From: Limanda limanda | Taxonomy: Eukaryota; Chordata; Actinopteri; Pleuronectiformes; Pleuronectidae | Length of the DNA stretch: 64,000 bases | Assembly: GCF_963576545.1 (NCBI RefSeq) | Contig: NC_083655.1 | Location: 13,874,440 to 13,938,439 of the forward strand | Direction: 5' to 3' | Shown here: in pieces, positions 43,801 to 50,165 of the stretch | How the letters are laid out: every line of letters begins with the position of its first letter | How positions within the stretch are numbered: position 1 is the first letter of the stretch | Translations under genes and position numbers: made by a program | Notes under the pieces: model-generated | Database searches by the model: none | Told to the model about the DNA's origin: nothing | What the model saw: the letters and a program-made list of their open reading frames with translations, nothing else

Positions 43801-44297
43801 AAGTTGTGAGGCGGCGCGGAGACTCGCTCCTTGACATGGGGGACACCTCATCATCATGATATGCTCTCAAATCTCCCGTTTAACAAGGACTCTTTGTCTC
43901 GGCTCCCCGTGACTCAGCCCGCCGTCCGCGCCAACGCACAAGACGGCGGCGGCGGCGACTCTTCGACGGACCAATATTGACCTAATTCAGCGCGCAGAGA
44001 ATATGAAGAAGTTAACCTTTCGAAGGAACACCTTGCAGCAACATTAATTGACAAACCACATCAATTCTCCCTCCTACCCCTCTTTTGTAATTACTCCGCC
44101 GCACGTTTGATTGCCGCTGCGGAGCTGAGGACCCACGCTTCATTTGCCGTGAGGTCATCGGCAGCCCTCAGAAATATGAATATGATTTATACAGGAAGTG
44201 AGTTTGCTCTGTCTGCTCCATGCGTGTGCGTGTGTGTGTGTGTGCGCGCTGTCTTCACTGCATGTGGTGTGTGTGGCTATGAGACACACACAGAAGC

Positions 44298-44380
<83 letters not shown>

Positions 44381-45863
44381 AATGTCCTTGGCTACGCACT
44401 GTATGTTGCATGAGCAGATTAATGCCTCCCTGGCAGCCATATCTGCTCAGGAGGAGGACTTCTCCGAAATACCGCATGTCATTATCTGGCCTGTTTATAC
44501 TAGTTTCAGACCAAGAAACACTCTGTGGCACATTTTTTTAAGTTTGCTGAATTGTTGCTCTATCTAGTGTAATTTGCAGCTTTTTGACTTGATGCCTGTC
44601 AGAAGTCATTTTGACGAAAACTCTCATTCGGTTACTATTTTTGTTGCATGTTTTATCCCTCCATCGCTCATGCTTTTGAGGGTCACAGGGGGCACTGGAG
44701 CCAATTCCAGCTGACATAGGTGCAAGAGGGGGGGTGCACGCCATCATGGGGCAGAGACAAACAACCATTCGCTCTCATACAAACACCTATGGTCAGTTAA
44801 GAGGCTCTCATGACACACAACCACGTGGAGAACATGCAATCTCCACCCAGAAAGAGCCCGGACCGCCCGGGACTTTCACTGGGAAGTAATGTATTTTAAT
44901 TAAATTTGTTTTAATTGCAGTTGACACGTTTTGTTTGTGGCCAGATTTTTCCCCCTTTTTATTGGTCAAAAAACCCACTAATACTCTCCCTAATATTTTG
45001 TCTGCCATGGTTTATCGTCAGTGATGCACACGTGACACCAGGGTGACTATGCTACTTGGGCAAAGTGAGGTTAGAGAGCTCCTCAGTTTTTGGTGCGTTC
45101 GTGACGTCAAACATGATGCACCGGGAAAAAAGCAGAGAAAGGCAAACTCTACCGACAATGGGATGTTGAATAACCAGTGCTCATTTCGTTGTATACCAGC
45201 GAGATTTAAGTCATAAACCGCCGGTCAGTGCACAGAAGTAGGTCCATTCAGAGTCGTAAGAGCCGGTTTCCCCTCTGGGACCAGTTGTAGAGTTTCATGG
45301 AGTCTCCATTTCTGCTTCTCCTCCAAGTTGACTCTAAACACCAGGACGGAGGTAGAGACTATTGCTTGACAACACCACTCGTGAGCCTTGAGGAAAATAG
45401 GTTTTCTGCTGCCAATCTCAAAAGTTGGTTTTAACAACAGTATCAGCAGTTTTTTTATTGTTAAGCTTCTATTCATGCTTGGTTGAGCGTCGCTAACATG
45501 CAGGTTTCTTCTGAAGGTGATAGGTGACACCGAGGGGGTGCACGGGGATCCCAGGATGGCTTCCTGTCCAGGTCAGGGCTCCACCAATCAGAGGGCAGAC
45601 CAGGGAGGCAGGAGCGTCCCACAGCAGCTACGCCAACGGAAGAAACTGTTTTGCCGTGAGTGTCAACGTTATTGGCCCAATCACTTTATTTGTGAACTTC
45701 CCCTCACTTCCCCTATCTCAACCCCCCCCCCCTAACTTCTGTTTGCTTAGCAGATCTACATCTTCTTATCTTGTGTTTGGTTCCCTCAGGGTCCCATCGT
45801 GTCGAGCCAGTAGGAGGAAGCGGGTGTGGCTCGAGCTTTGCACTGCACGACCTCAACCAATGA
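7054..45863 (+). CDS. Multi-exon four-pass membrane protein gene (ofcc1/ojoplano-like candidate), whole span
   Basis: Seven exons (7054-7322, 9862-10114, 10858-11021, 16954-17113, 39890-40090, 45517-45655, 45790-45863) join without a stop or frame clash into about 419 codons. Hydrophobic segments lie near residues 55-82, 113-135, 157-174 and 203-228. A charged segment (about 230-285) containing NQELSYIVKKAEQWRGFNGE looks the most constrained, followed by a Pro/Ser/Gly-rich polar tail. The product should be an integral membrane protein with most soluble mass on one side. I recognise no enzyme motif. From memory the sequence and large-intron layout suggest OFCC1/ojoplano, a vertebrate transmembrane protein linked to epithelial and optic-cup morphogenesis. 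This is a weak identification and no neighbour (such as tfap2a) is in the window to support it. The true N-terminus may lie in upstream exons. Confidence 0.8.
7594..7643. repeat. (CA)n microsatellite
   Basis: About 25 CA units, with a shorter sister run at 7355-7384 in the same intron. Both generate the long but meaningless His-Thr and Cys-Val frames on the two strands. Confidence 0.95.
8341..8406. repeat. GA-rich imperfect microsatellite
   Basis: An imperfect GAGA/GGGA purine tract, with a shorter one at 8123-8145. It gives Arg/Glu-rich frames on the + strand and Ser/Leu-rich frames on the other. Confidence 0.85.
9862..10114 (+). CDS. Exon B: second and third membrane segments
   Basis: 253 bp, entering in phase 2 (AA|G gives Lys90) and leaving in phase 0 at GGG|GTAAGT, a consensus donor. 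It encodes FQFHAHTVQLVYQSSLLHIW, then hydrophobic MAMLVVGPLTLNALTFLLVL and a basic/aromatic turn, IRWGCQQIFGSLPSF. A shorter hydrophobic helix follows (VWTVLDPLAVFAVDAVLG), carrying two Asp and so possibly re-entrant or polar-lined rather than a plain anchor. Two other frames are open over part of the exon but break at the splice sites. Confidence 0.88.
10115..10857. other. Intron B-C, 743 bp
   Basis: The intron runs from donor GTAAGT to acceptor TGTCTGTCTCCGCAG. Almost half of it is a short inverted-repeat element (10422-10754) that ends about 100 bp before exon C. Confidence 0.85.
10422..10754. mobile_element. Short inverted-repeat element (MITE), hAT-like ends
   Basis: The left end AAGCTGCGTTCACAAGAAAC (continuing GTGAAG) and the complement of the right end (positions 10729-10754) match at 23 of 26 positions. 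The 333 bp interior has no coding capacity. The GCTGCRTTCACACC-type end is familiar from non-autonomous elements scattered in teleost genomes, probably of hAT type. No clean target duplication is visible. It lies inside an intron, close to the acceptor of exon C. Confidence 0.75.
10858..11021 (+). CDS. Exon C: loop and fourth membrane segment
   Basis: 164 bp, entering in phase 0 and leaving in phase 2 (CTC AG|GTGAGA). It encodes the polar loop RLTYSPDTPVGDAAKLYWHF and YRADQSGAAG, then the longest hydrophobic run of the protein, LVITLFLYAVLFLLSITILS with IYLLR, which ends in a positive charge. This is a convincing transmembrane helix of about 25 residues. Confidence 0.9.
12034..12135 (-). repeat. 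Dispersed 'gcctcc...gaggtt' family fragment
   Basis: Read on the minus strand this gives 'gaacccattttggtgcagat' then 'ccaggaatttctttcaacg' and 'aacattgctagatgc'. This is the middle of the same repeat seen at 56712-57046 and 59058-59290. Other fragments are at 17780-17965 and 51345-51480. Confidence 0.6.
14270..14560. promoter_or_regulatory. Possible conserved non-coding element
   Basis: This is non-repetitive sequence with TAAT motifs (GAATTAATCAG, AGTAATAATGA) mixed with GC-rich stretches (GGCGGCCGAG, GGGCTCCCGC). It is unlike the neutral intron around it. The call rests on texture only, and the open frame across it has no recognisable content. Confidence 0.25.
15215..15455 (+). repeat. L2-like dispersed repeat tail, copy 1
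   Basis: The signature 'ggagccaatcccagctgaca', followed by 'agagacaaacaaccatccac' and a 'ttcgaacccaaaacc' end, is a very common teleost interspersed repeat. A second copy in the same orientation is at 44655-44875. It has no coding capacity. Confidence 0.8.
16373..16570 (-). CDS. Hypothetical minus-strand short open frame (weak)
   Basis: 65 codons starting MAAATDALDADVSGETTLSH and continuing with an acidic, helical-looking stretch (MAEERIDSYLQMSAQHQ). The start context CAAAGATGG is strong, and CpG-containing sequence (CCCGCGCTTC) sits just upstream. AAGATGGC also resembles a YY1 site. The C-terminal third (FATQGCTQPTPQKK) looks like read-through, and no good donor is visible. It may be a first exon of an antisense gene, a retrocopy fragment or chance. 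I do not recognise the protein. Confidence 0.2.
   Translation of the reverse strand: MAAATDALDADVSGETTLSHRETFSMAEERIDSYLQMSAQHQSLIFSFATQGCTQPTPQKKSPCL
16954..17113 (+). CDS. Exon D: conserved segment after the last membrane helix
   Basis: 160 bp, entering in phase 2 (AG|A gives Arg229) and leaving in phase 0 at CGC AAG|GTGAGC. It encodes FHNDGHMLDIFQRLTAKEGM, YFLPQDLELS, then NQELSYIVKKAEQWRGFNGE and RRK. The segment is charged and amphipathic and follows directly on the fourth hydrophobic helix, so it probably starts the main soluble domain. It reads as the most constrained part of the product. Confidence 0.9.
17547..17686. repeat. Perfect 70 bp tandem duplication
   Basis: The unit starting GATTTAGTTACATTTTCGTG and ending CGCTAGATCTG occurs twice in direct succession with no difference, followed by the start of a third (GATTTT). 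Complete identity in intron sequence indicates a very recent duplication or an assembly duplication. Confidence 0.97.
17780..17965 (-). repeat. Dispersed 'gcctcc...gaggtt' family fragment
   Basis: On the minus strand it reads as 'agcaggattatgcaaacact' then 'catgaaacccaatggaagga' and 'atatgggtcaaga'. This is the 5' half of the family present at 56712-57046 and 59058-59290. Confidence 0.6.
18741..18800 (+). repeat. tRNA-like repeat fragment
   Basis: GGTTCGATTCCC at 18752-18763 matches a polymerase III B box and is followed by 'agcttctccagagagcgaga'. No A box or foldable tRNA was found, so this is probably a decayed SINE or similar repeat rather than a tRNA gene. Confidence 0.4.
19163..19185. 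other. Perfect small hairpin
   Basis: GGAGATCTCT and AGAGATCTCC are perfect 10-base arms around CTC. It lies about 110 bp left of the Harbinger-type element and has no evident function. Confidence 0.6.
19297..19837. mobile_element. PIF/Harbinger-type MITE, 541 bp
   Basis: The ends are perfect 21-base inverted repeats beginning AGGCCGGCGCATGCTTCTGC, flanked by a TAA direct repeat (19294-19296 and 19838-19840). This 3-bp TWA-type target duplication is the hallmark of PIF/Harbinger elements. The interior is GC- and CpG-rich compared with the intron, and carries an internal hairpin at 19442-19472 (arms GCTCTTCTTCGTG and its complement, loop TGTTG). An 83-codon frame at 19390-19641 has no transposase features, so the element is non-autonomous. 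Confidence 0.9.
21100..21890. promoter_or_regulatory. Possible conserved enhancer region
   Basis: This stretch is dense in TAAT/ATTA cores (TTTGCATTATTAAACTAACG, CGTTAATTAGATAG, CCCAATTAATATCAG, GCGTAATTTTAAT) and has no repeats or microsatellites. The texture is typical of homeodomain-bound developmental enhancers conserved among vertebrates. It lies about 4 kb into the 22.8 kb intron. It was judged by eye only and could be simple AT richness. Confidence 0.3.
25663..25740. repeat. Imperfect (GT)n microsatellite
   Basis: GT units are interrupted by GAGC and AT variants. The sequence to the right (25800-26000) is a decayed tgcatg/gtgtgc-rich region. Confidence 0.9.
26500..26590 (+). repeat. 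Short dispersed repeat, copy 2
   Basis: 'gtataggtcataaatactgc' followed by 'ctcctccatgttagtaaatt' matches the repeat at 2925-3000 in the same orientation. Confidence 0.55.
28952..29016. repeat. Compound (GT)n-(GA)n microsatellite
   Basis: About 13 GT units, one interrupted by CG, run directly into about 19 GA units. Confidence 0.95.
30871..30936. repeat. Two adjacent (GT)n runs
   Basis: Two short GT runs are separated by about 16 bp (AGCATGTAGATGAGTG). Confidence 0.9.
34817..34885. repeat. Imperfect GA-rich microsatellite
   Basis: A GAGAGAGG-type purine tract. A consensus octamer ATGCAAAT lies just to the right at 34913-34920. Confidence 0.85.
37439..37974. mobile_element. Short inverted-repeat element, hAT-like ends
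   Basis: The left end AGCTGTTTTCAGACTTGAAC and the complement of the right end, AGCTGCTTTCAGACCTGCAC, agree at 17 of 20 positions, with the next base (T) matching too. Sub-terminal CTCCGGAGAATGTC (left) is mirrored by GGAGAATGTCTGC (right). This type of end is widespread in teleost non-autonomous DNA elements. No exact target duplication is visible, so the copy is probably old. It is 536 bp with no transposase. Confidence 0.7.
38306..38396. repeat. Poly(C) run and (CA)n microsatellite
   Basis: A run of about 16 C residues is followed within 20 bp by CA/GTCA repeats. Such runs are prone to sequencing length error. Confidence 0.9.
38960..39023. repeat. (GT)n microsatellite, about 32 units
   Basis: One of the longest pure GT tracts in the window. 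Shorter GT and CA runs flank it at 38790-38806 and 38859-38892. Confidence 0.97.
39430..39453. repeat. (CA)n microsatellite
   Basis: About 12 CA units, 440 bp upstream of exon E. Confidence 0.9.
39890..40090 (+). CDS. Exon E: soluble segment with polar linker
   Basis: 201 bp and exactly 67 codons, phase 0 at both ends (acceptor TGTATTTTTAG, donor GAG|GTATGA). It begins VAVNDYVWTAEDPLPESAAS, continuing exon D's ERRK, then an acidic, disordered-looking linker (SNDALREGAPHPEGETS), then a beta-like THVVVHTLYLSG and a basic QKQRHRHFLRQSNGAIIE. Because both phases are 0, it can be skipped or joined to alternative last exons without breaking the frame. A second frame is open but does not fit its neighbours. 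Confidence 0.88.
40743..40832. repeat. Imperfect (GT)n microsatellite
   Basis: About 40 GT units with a few CA and GC interruptions. It creates His-Thr frames on the minus strand. Confidence 0.95.
41187..41239. repeat. (CA)n microsatellite
   Basis: About 26 CA units interrupted by two CT steps. Confidence 0.93.
43040..44190. promoter_or_regulatory. Possible conserved non-coding cluster
   Basis: A kilobase of unique sequence mixes ATTA-rich stretches (GAAATTAATGCAGG, TTGTGTAATTACGAG) with CpG-rich stretches (GACGGCGGCGGCGGC). The last part, 43900-44190, resembles a small CpG island. It ends at the GT and GA microsatellites. Open frames inside are unconvincing. An enhancer or alternative promoter is possible but was judged by texture only. 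Confidence 0.25.
44299..44377. repeat. (GA)n microsatellite, about 39 units
   Basis: A pure GA tract with one GC interruption, preceded by a GT run at 44228-44245. Confidence 0.97.
44655..44875 (+). repeat. L2-like dispersed repeat tail, copy 2
   Basis: 'ggagccaattccagctgaca' and 'agagacaaacaaccattcgc' match copy 1 at 15215-15455 in the same order and orientation. 'gtggagaacatgcaatctcc' extends further into the known fish consensus. Confidence 0.8.
45517..45655 (+). CDS. Exon F: polar tail
   Basis: 139 bp, entering in phase 0 after TTCTTCTGAAG and leaving in phase 1 at a consensus donor TTTTGCC|GTGAGT. It encodes VIGDTEGVHGDPRMASCPGQ, then a Gly/Gln/Arg-rich stretch ending RQRKKLFC. The sequence is low in hydrophobic residues and probably disordered. 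A competing acceptor, ACATGCAG, lies 13 bases upstream (exon would start 45504). Using it would give a stop after seven codons, so acceptor choice decides whether the protein ends here or continues. Confidence 0.65.
45656..45789. other. Short intron F-G, 134 bp
   Basis: The intron runs from donor GTGAGT to acceptor GTGTTTGGTTCCCTCAG, with a poly(C) and pyrimidine tract inside. If retained, the frame runs to a stop at 45735. Confidence 0.6.
45790..45863 (+). CDS. Exon G: probable last coding exon
   Basis: It enters in phase 1 (C|GG gives Arg396) and reads SHRVEPVGGSGCGSSFALHD LNQ before TGA at 45861-45863, giving a product of about 419 residues. The acceptor is strong. A consensus-like donor (GAT|GTAAGT) at 45904 lies just past the stop, and another frame is open from 45791 to that donor. 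The exon may therefore be internal in some transcripts, with the stop followed by a further intron. Confidence 0.5.
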
Positions 45864-46147
45864 CATCAGAGCAAAGACATAGAAAGTTGGAGCCTGAACT
45901 GATGTAAGTTCGCTTATCAACCGTCTGTTTGACTTAAAGACGCTGCGGTCTCCTGTAAAGTGGCAGTTTAGTTTATTTAACACTTGAATATTCTCTTGAT
46001 GTGTTACTTTATGACACCTTTACTGATTAACGACTGAAAACAAATGCCTTAAGCCGCTTTTCCACTGGTAAAGTAAAAACCACGTGCACCCACTAATATC
46101 TGGCTTGTGTCAGCTATGGGAATGGATTCAATGGACATTCTCTCCCC

Positions 46148-46568
46148 GTGTAACAGGCCATATTATACCCCCCGGCCGGACTATACCCGGGGTTAAAGGG
46201 GCCTAGGCTAGATTATACCCCGGGTATACAGCTGAATTCCAATTAATGCAGTGTAAATTATCATTAAAATATAAGAGAATATCAAGCCTAGATTTTGAAG
46301 ATTCAAATTCTTTGATAGCACAATACAACTACTATGCCTACCTGACCTTAGAGCTAAATGAACCACATATCCACCATGTATTGTTTTGCCTTGGACAGTG
46401 TATCCCGTGGGGTATACTCTGGCCTGGAGGGGTATAGTATGGCCTAGGCTGTTTTACACCCCGGGGTATAGTTTGGCCTAGGCCAGTTTATCCCCCGGGG
46501 TATACTCTGGCCCGGGCCAAAGTATACCCGGGTTTAATTTGGGCGGGGGTTAATTTGGCCTGTTACAC
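46148..46568. mobile_element. Palindrome-rich foldback element (unclassified MITE)
   Basis: The ends GTGTAACAGGCCATATTA and the complement of the right end, GTGTAACAGGCCAAATTA, match at 17 of 18 positions. Inside both ends are repeated modules of about 20-24 bp built from TATACCCCGGGG and GGCCTAGGC palindromes: roughly three on the left and four on the right, the two sides mostly in opposite orientation. The centre (about 46230-46390) is AT-rich unique sequence. The single strand should fold into a long hairpin. No clear target duplication is seen. It lies 285 bp after the stop codon of exon G and could be in the 3' UTR. Confidence 0.8.
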
Positions 46569-46626
46569 CTGTACAAATGACTTGGTACGTTCGAGACATC
46601 GGACATGGGGTCAAAAACCGAAAGGC

Positions 46627-46632
46627 AATAAA
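46627..46632 (+). terminator. Possible poly(A) signal
   Basis: First AATAAA after the stop at 45863, followed by a T-rich stretch (CCCCTTTTTGTTC). If used, the 3' UTR would be about 0.8 kb and would include the foldback element. Confidence 0.25.
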
Positions 46633-46859
46633 GAAGTCAATCCCCTTTTTGTTCACCCACTCATCAGAACAACAGCAAACCGAATACGACACACCAAATT
46701 CTTGTCTTAAAGGCTCTGTGTAATTTAATAAACAATGTTCAGTTACACTTCTAATTAAGGCCCCGGTGTCGAGTGCAGCCGCAAGACAGTGAGAAACGAA
46801 GATTCTAAAAGTCACTAATCAGAGGAACGAGTGATAAAATATCAATATTGGCCTCACAT

Positions 46860-47330
46860 TAAGCAGGATAATATTCCGGCCAGCTTGATTTGTATTGAAT
46901 ATGTGTCTGCTAGCCAGTGCTCAGTGTAATGAAGTGGCTCACAAATCAGGCAGTAATGACCACCAACTTACACATATTGCTTAATTAAAGGTTGTGAGCT
47001 TATTAGCATGTGTCTCTGGCACACGGCGCGGCGAGACAGGGGACCGGGGCTGATGGCGTCCAGGGCCAGGCTGTAAAGGTTTTATAGATAGCTAACCTAT
47101 CATACTAAAGCCCCCCCCACATTAAAATTGGATCTTAATAACCTGTCATTTTCATTGATGATGATTCTCCTTTATGGGCAGCCATTACGGATCAAGTCCT
47201 GGGCCTTGTTGGACGGTGATAGCGGTCATTTGTGCTCGTCGTTATCATGAGCACACCTTACTTTGGCCTTGAAGTTGCTCCTCACCTCCACGTCTAAACC
47301 ATGGCGGCCGCAGCCCCCGGGGGTGTGGCG
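46860..47330. promoter_or_regulatory. Possible conserved non-coding element
   Basis: Unique sequence with E-box, TAAT and CAAT-like words (GCTTAATTAAAGGTTGTGAG, TTATTAGCATGTG, TTTTCATTGATGATG, CAGCCATTACGG) and a CpG-containing middle. It resembles deeply conserved developmental enhancers in texture. It is bounded by the foldback element and the (CA)n at 47346-47394. Confidence 0.3.
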
Positions 47331-47344
47331 CACACAGTGCACAT

Positions 47345-47345
<1 letters not shown>

Positions 47346-47394
<49 letters not shown>
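47346..47394. repeat. (CA)n microsatellite
   Basis: About 24 CA units. Confidence 0.95.
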
Positions 47395-47396
<2 letters not shown>

Positions 47397-47639
47397 AACA
47401 CATTCTCCCCTCACGCATCCAACACTTAAGTTTCTGAGGGTCTGATAGAGCCATCGGCCTTGTCCTCATAAAAAATGGGCGTAAAGGTAAAAGAAGTTAC
47501 TTGACATTTGTAGTCCATCTACGATGCAGGATGGGGGAATAAGCACACATTGTCGTAATTCTACCCGCGATGCATTAATGTTTAATTTCAGTGTACGCAA
47601 ATGTTTATTAGATGATGACATTTGGTTTATTTTGGTGTA

Positions 47640-47830
47640 TTTTTAGCAGGGCCAGGATGTCTTGCTGCAACCTTCCCCTCTGTCTGCCTTCGACACTAGC
47701 CAGATCCTATAGAGCTAATGCGCCCCAATTAGAGATCATTCCATTAACAGTGACAGTGCTACACCCCCCAATTCAATCAGGCCCCTAATGAACATTAAGC
47801 AGAGACGCTGTCTTTCAGAGATGACAGGAG
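47640..47830. promoter_or_regulatory. Possible conserved non-coding element
   Basis: Repeated 'CCCCAATTAGAGATCATTCC', 'CCCCCCAATTCAATCAGGCC' and 'CCCTAATGAACATTAAGC' words give several homeodomain-type cores in 150 bp of otherwise unique sequence. It was judged by texture only. Confidence 0.3.
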
Positions 47831-49929
47831 CCTCTTCTCTCCCTCCATTTCCCCTACCTTCCTCGGCTGCACCATTTAAACCAACTCCGGTTTGTTTTTC
47901 GCTTACTCTGCTTTCTTTCTTTAATTATCTAGATGCAACATGATGTATATCGTCCACGTCTTTTATTTGTTTCGACATTTTTTTGATTTATAAAATCTAC
48001 AAATAGTGATGAGTGGCTTTTGCGAAGTTGTCCAACACCTTTTTAGTTGTATTCATCCTCATCAAAACGATGCCTAAGAGGGCAAAAGGTTTCAACTTTT
48101 CATCGGTTCAAATATTTGATTGTTAACGACAAACACCGTTTCACTGCGATTTAAATTTCAAATTGATCCCTGCGAGCAAGTTTTTCTGGGGGAGAGGAAC
48201 ATACCCCAAGGTCTGCACTCCACAATTTGCTGATTTAAGTTGAAAGAAAACCTTCTTTCTTTTTTTTTTGCAGAACTATCATAAGGGAACTGCAGCGCCT
48301 GCATCTGCTTAGAGCCAGCCCGACCTGGGGATGTTGCTGGAGAGTGAGAAAAAAGAAGAGAGGGGGGGGGAAAAATAAAACATAAAAAGAAAAAAATAAC
48401 ACTTTTGTCTAATTCTATATTTATATAGCCCTCAGCTTGAGGTGTTCACATAAAACAGTTTGTATTGAGAAGTGCTGCGGTGATCGTTATGCTGCGCGTG
48501 GAGATCGGCGACTCTTCGGGCGCGGTTGGCGGGAGCAGCTCAGCCTGATTCATTTGAATTAAAGTTGCCCAACTAAATAAAATGGATTCAAATCCCCACT
48601 TTTGCTGCTTTCATTCGTTTCAACCCTTTTCCTGGCTGTTATTTATTTTTTCCATAAAGGAACCACGAGCATTTCTTTTGATGAAGAAGTTTGTACACTT
48701 ACCGTCTTTGCATACATGTCTGTGTTTCCTATTTTGCCCAACTTCACTTATATGGCACCTTTTTTCTGTTTGATGTTGAAATGTAATTATGTCTCGTGGA
48801 GGGTGGAGGAGCTTCTGATGCTTTTTTGATGTGTCTACCTGGAGCCTTTTCACAAGACAAATAAAATCTTTAATATTGAAATCTCAACGCTGCTGCCTTT
48901 TTATTCCAGCGCGTGTTGTGGAACACACTTCATAAAACGTCAAAGCTTCTTTTCATATTTTGTGTTTTCGAATGTAAATAAGTGTACTTAAGGTTTTTTG
49001 TTTTGGGTGCTTTTTGAAGAAAGCTCTCCTCCCTATTGATCCTCTCCCGCGTGACATGAATCATAGTCGGCCCAGACTGTGCGTAACCTGCAATACCAGC
49101 GTTGTGGCAGAACAACAATATGCAAAGCAGATATACATTCCGGACCTCTGTCGCTTCTTTCCGCCCAAGCTGTATTCTTCTCCGTTGACCCCGAACGTGA
49201 TTTCCTGGTGCTTAAGCCGCGGAAAACACACACACACGGTCCTGGGTGCGCGCGGTGATGTCAACATCGTGCCATATTTCTGTGGCATCTGGACGGATCA
49301 TGTGCCTCCCTGCACACATATTTATTTATTTCCCCTCTTCCAGAGCGATGTCAGGGAGGCAGATGTCCTGCTCACAGGGAAAAAAAATAATTTGCGGCGA
49401 AAAAGAGGGAAGGGGGGGTTGGTGGTGGTGGTAGTCGAGAGAGAGGGGTGGGGGGGGGAATATATGAATATGCAAATTTTTGTCACAGTGTGGAACCTTG
49501 TAATGAGCGGGGGGAAATGTTGTCGCCATCTTTCATTATGCAGAGGTCATTGTTTAATGCCAGTCATCTGGGCCCAGCTTCTTCTTCTCTCTGCTGCAAC
49601 GTGCCCACCGCCGCCCCCCCAAACCTCCCCAACCTCCCCCAGTCATCTCACAGCAACTTGAACCAAACTACAGCCTGGCATGAGGCAGCGCCGTGGTCAC
49701 GGACACACAACACACACACACACAGACACACACACACGGCCTTTTAGATTCAGCTCGGGTGATTCTTTTTGTCACTGCACTTAAAAAGATTAAGATGATT
49801 CTTGAAACTCTTCATCTTTTAAGACCCAATTACACCATACATAGCAAATGCATGGTGTGTCTACTTTGCGGTAATGACACTGTACAATATGCAGTATCAT
49901 AGGCAATATTTCTTCCATATTACTTACTC

Positions 49930-50165
49930 CTTCATTGTCATTACTACTTTCTATTGCCACTTCAGTTCAGTATTACTTCACTGTTCTATTGTTTTTTTCC
50001 ATCTCTGGTTCTTTAAATCCGTGTGCGTTTTATCTTTTTATTTTCACAATACTTTTTTTACACTTAATACTTCTGTTGTACTGTATTCTTTATTGTACTG
50101 TGCTGGAGCAAGCTAGCACAAGAATTTCCCTTAACTTAATTAAGTCTATCTTATCCTATAAAATC
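49930..50165 (+). repeat. LINE-tail-like repeat fragment
   Basis: It ends 'agcacaagaatttccctt...' then 'aagtctatcttatcctata', the pattern of many fish non-LTR 3' ends (aatttcccc...taaagtatcttatc). It is T-rich upstream with no reverse-transcriptase coding. Confidence 0.45.

Larger units (their letters stand above)
40091..45516. other. Intron E-F, 5.4 kb
   Basis: It contains long microsatellites (40748-40832 GT, 41187-41239 CA, 44299-44377 GA), an L2-like repeat copy at 44655-44875, and conserved-looking blocks around 42760-42900 and 43040-44190. No further exon was seen. Confidence 0.65.

Noticed and set aside
44107..44541. 144-codon frame with Arg-Glu repeats
   Set aside because: Produced by the GT and (GA)n microsatellites; not a charged coiled-coil protein.
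46050..46110. 'gccgcttttccactggtaaa' as the end of another DNA element
   Set aside because: A matching inverted end could not be found on the other side of the foldback element, so it is not called.
49014..49661. Longest open frame in the window, 215 codons on the + strand
   Set aside because: Composition shifts repeatedly. It runs through CACACA, poly(G) and CCCCC tracts, has no domain-like pattern and no splice context. It is expected by chance in a GC-rich low-complexity stretch.
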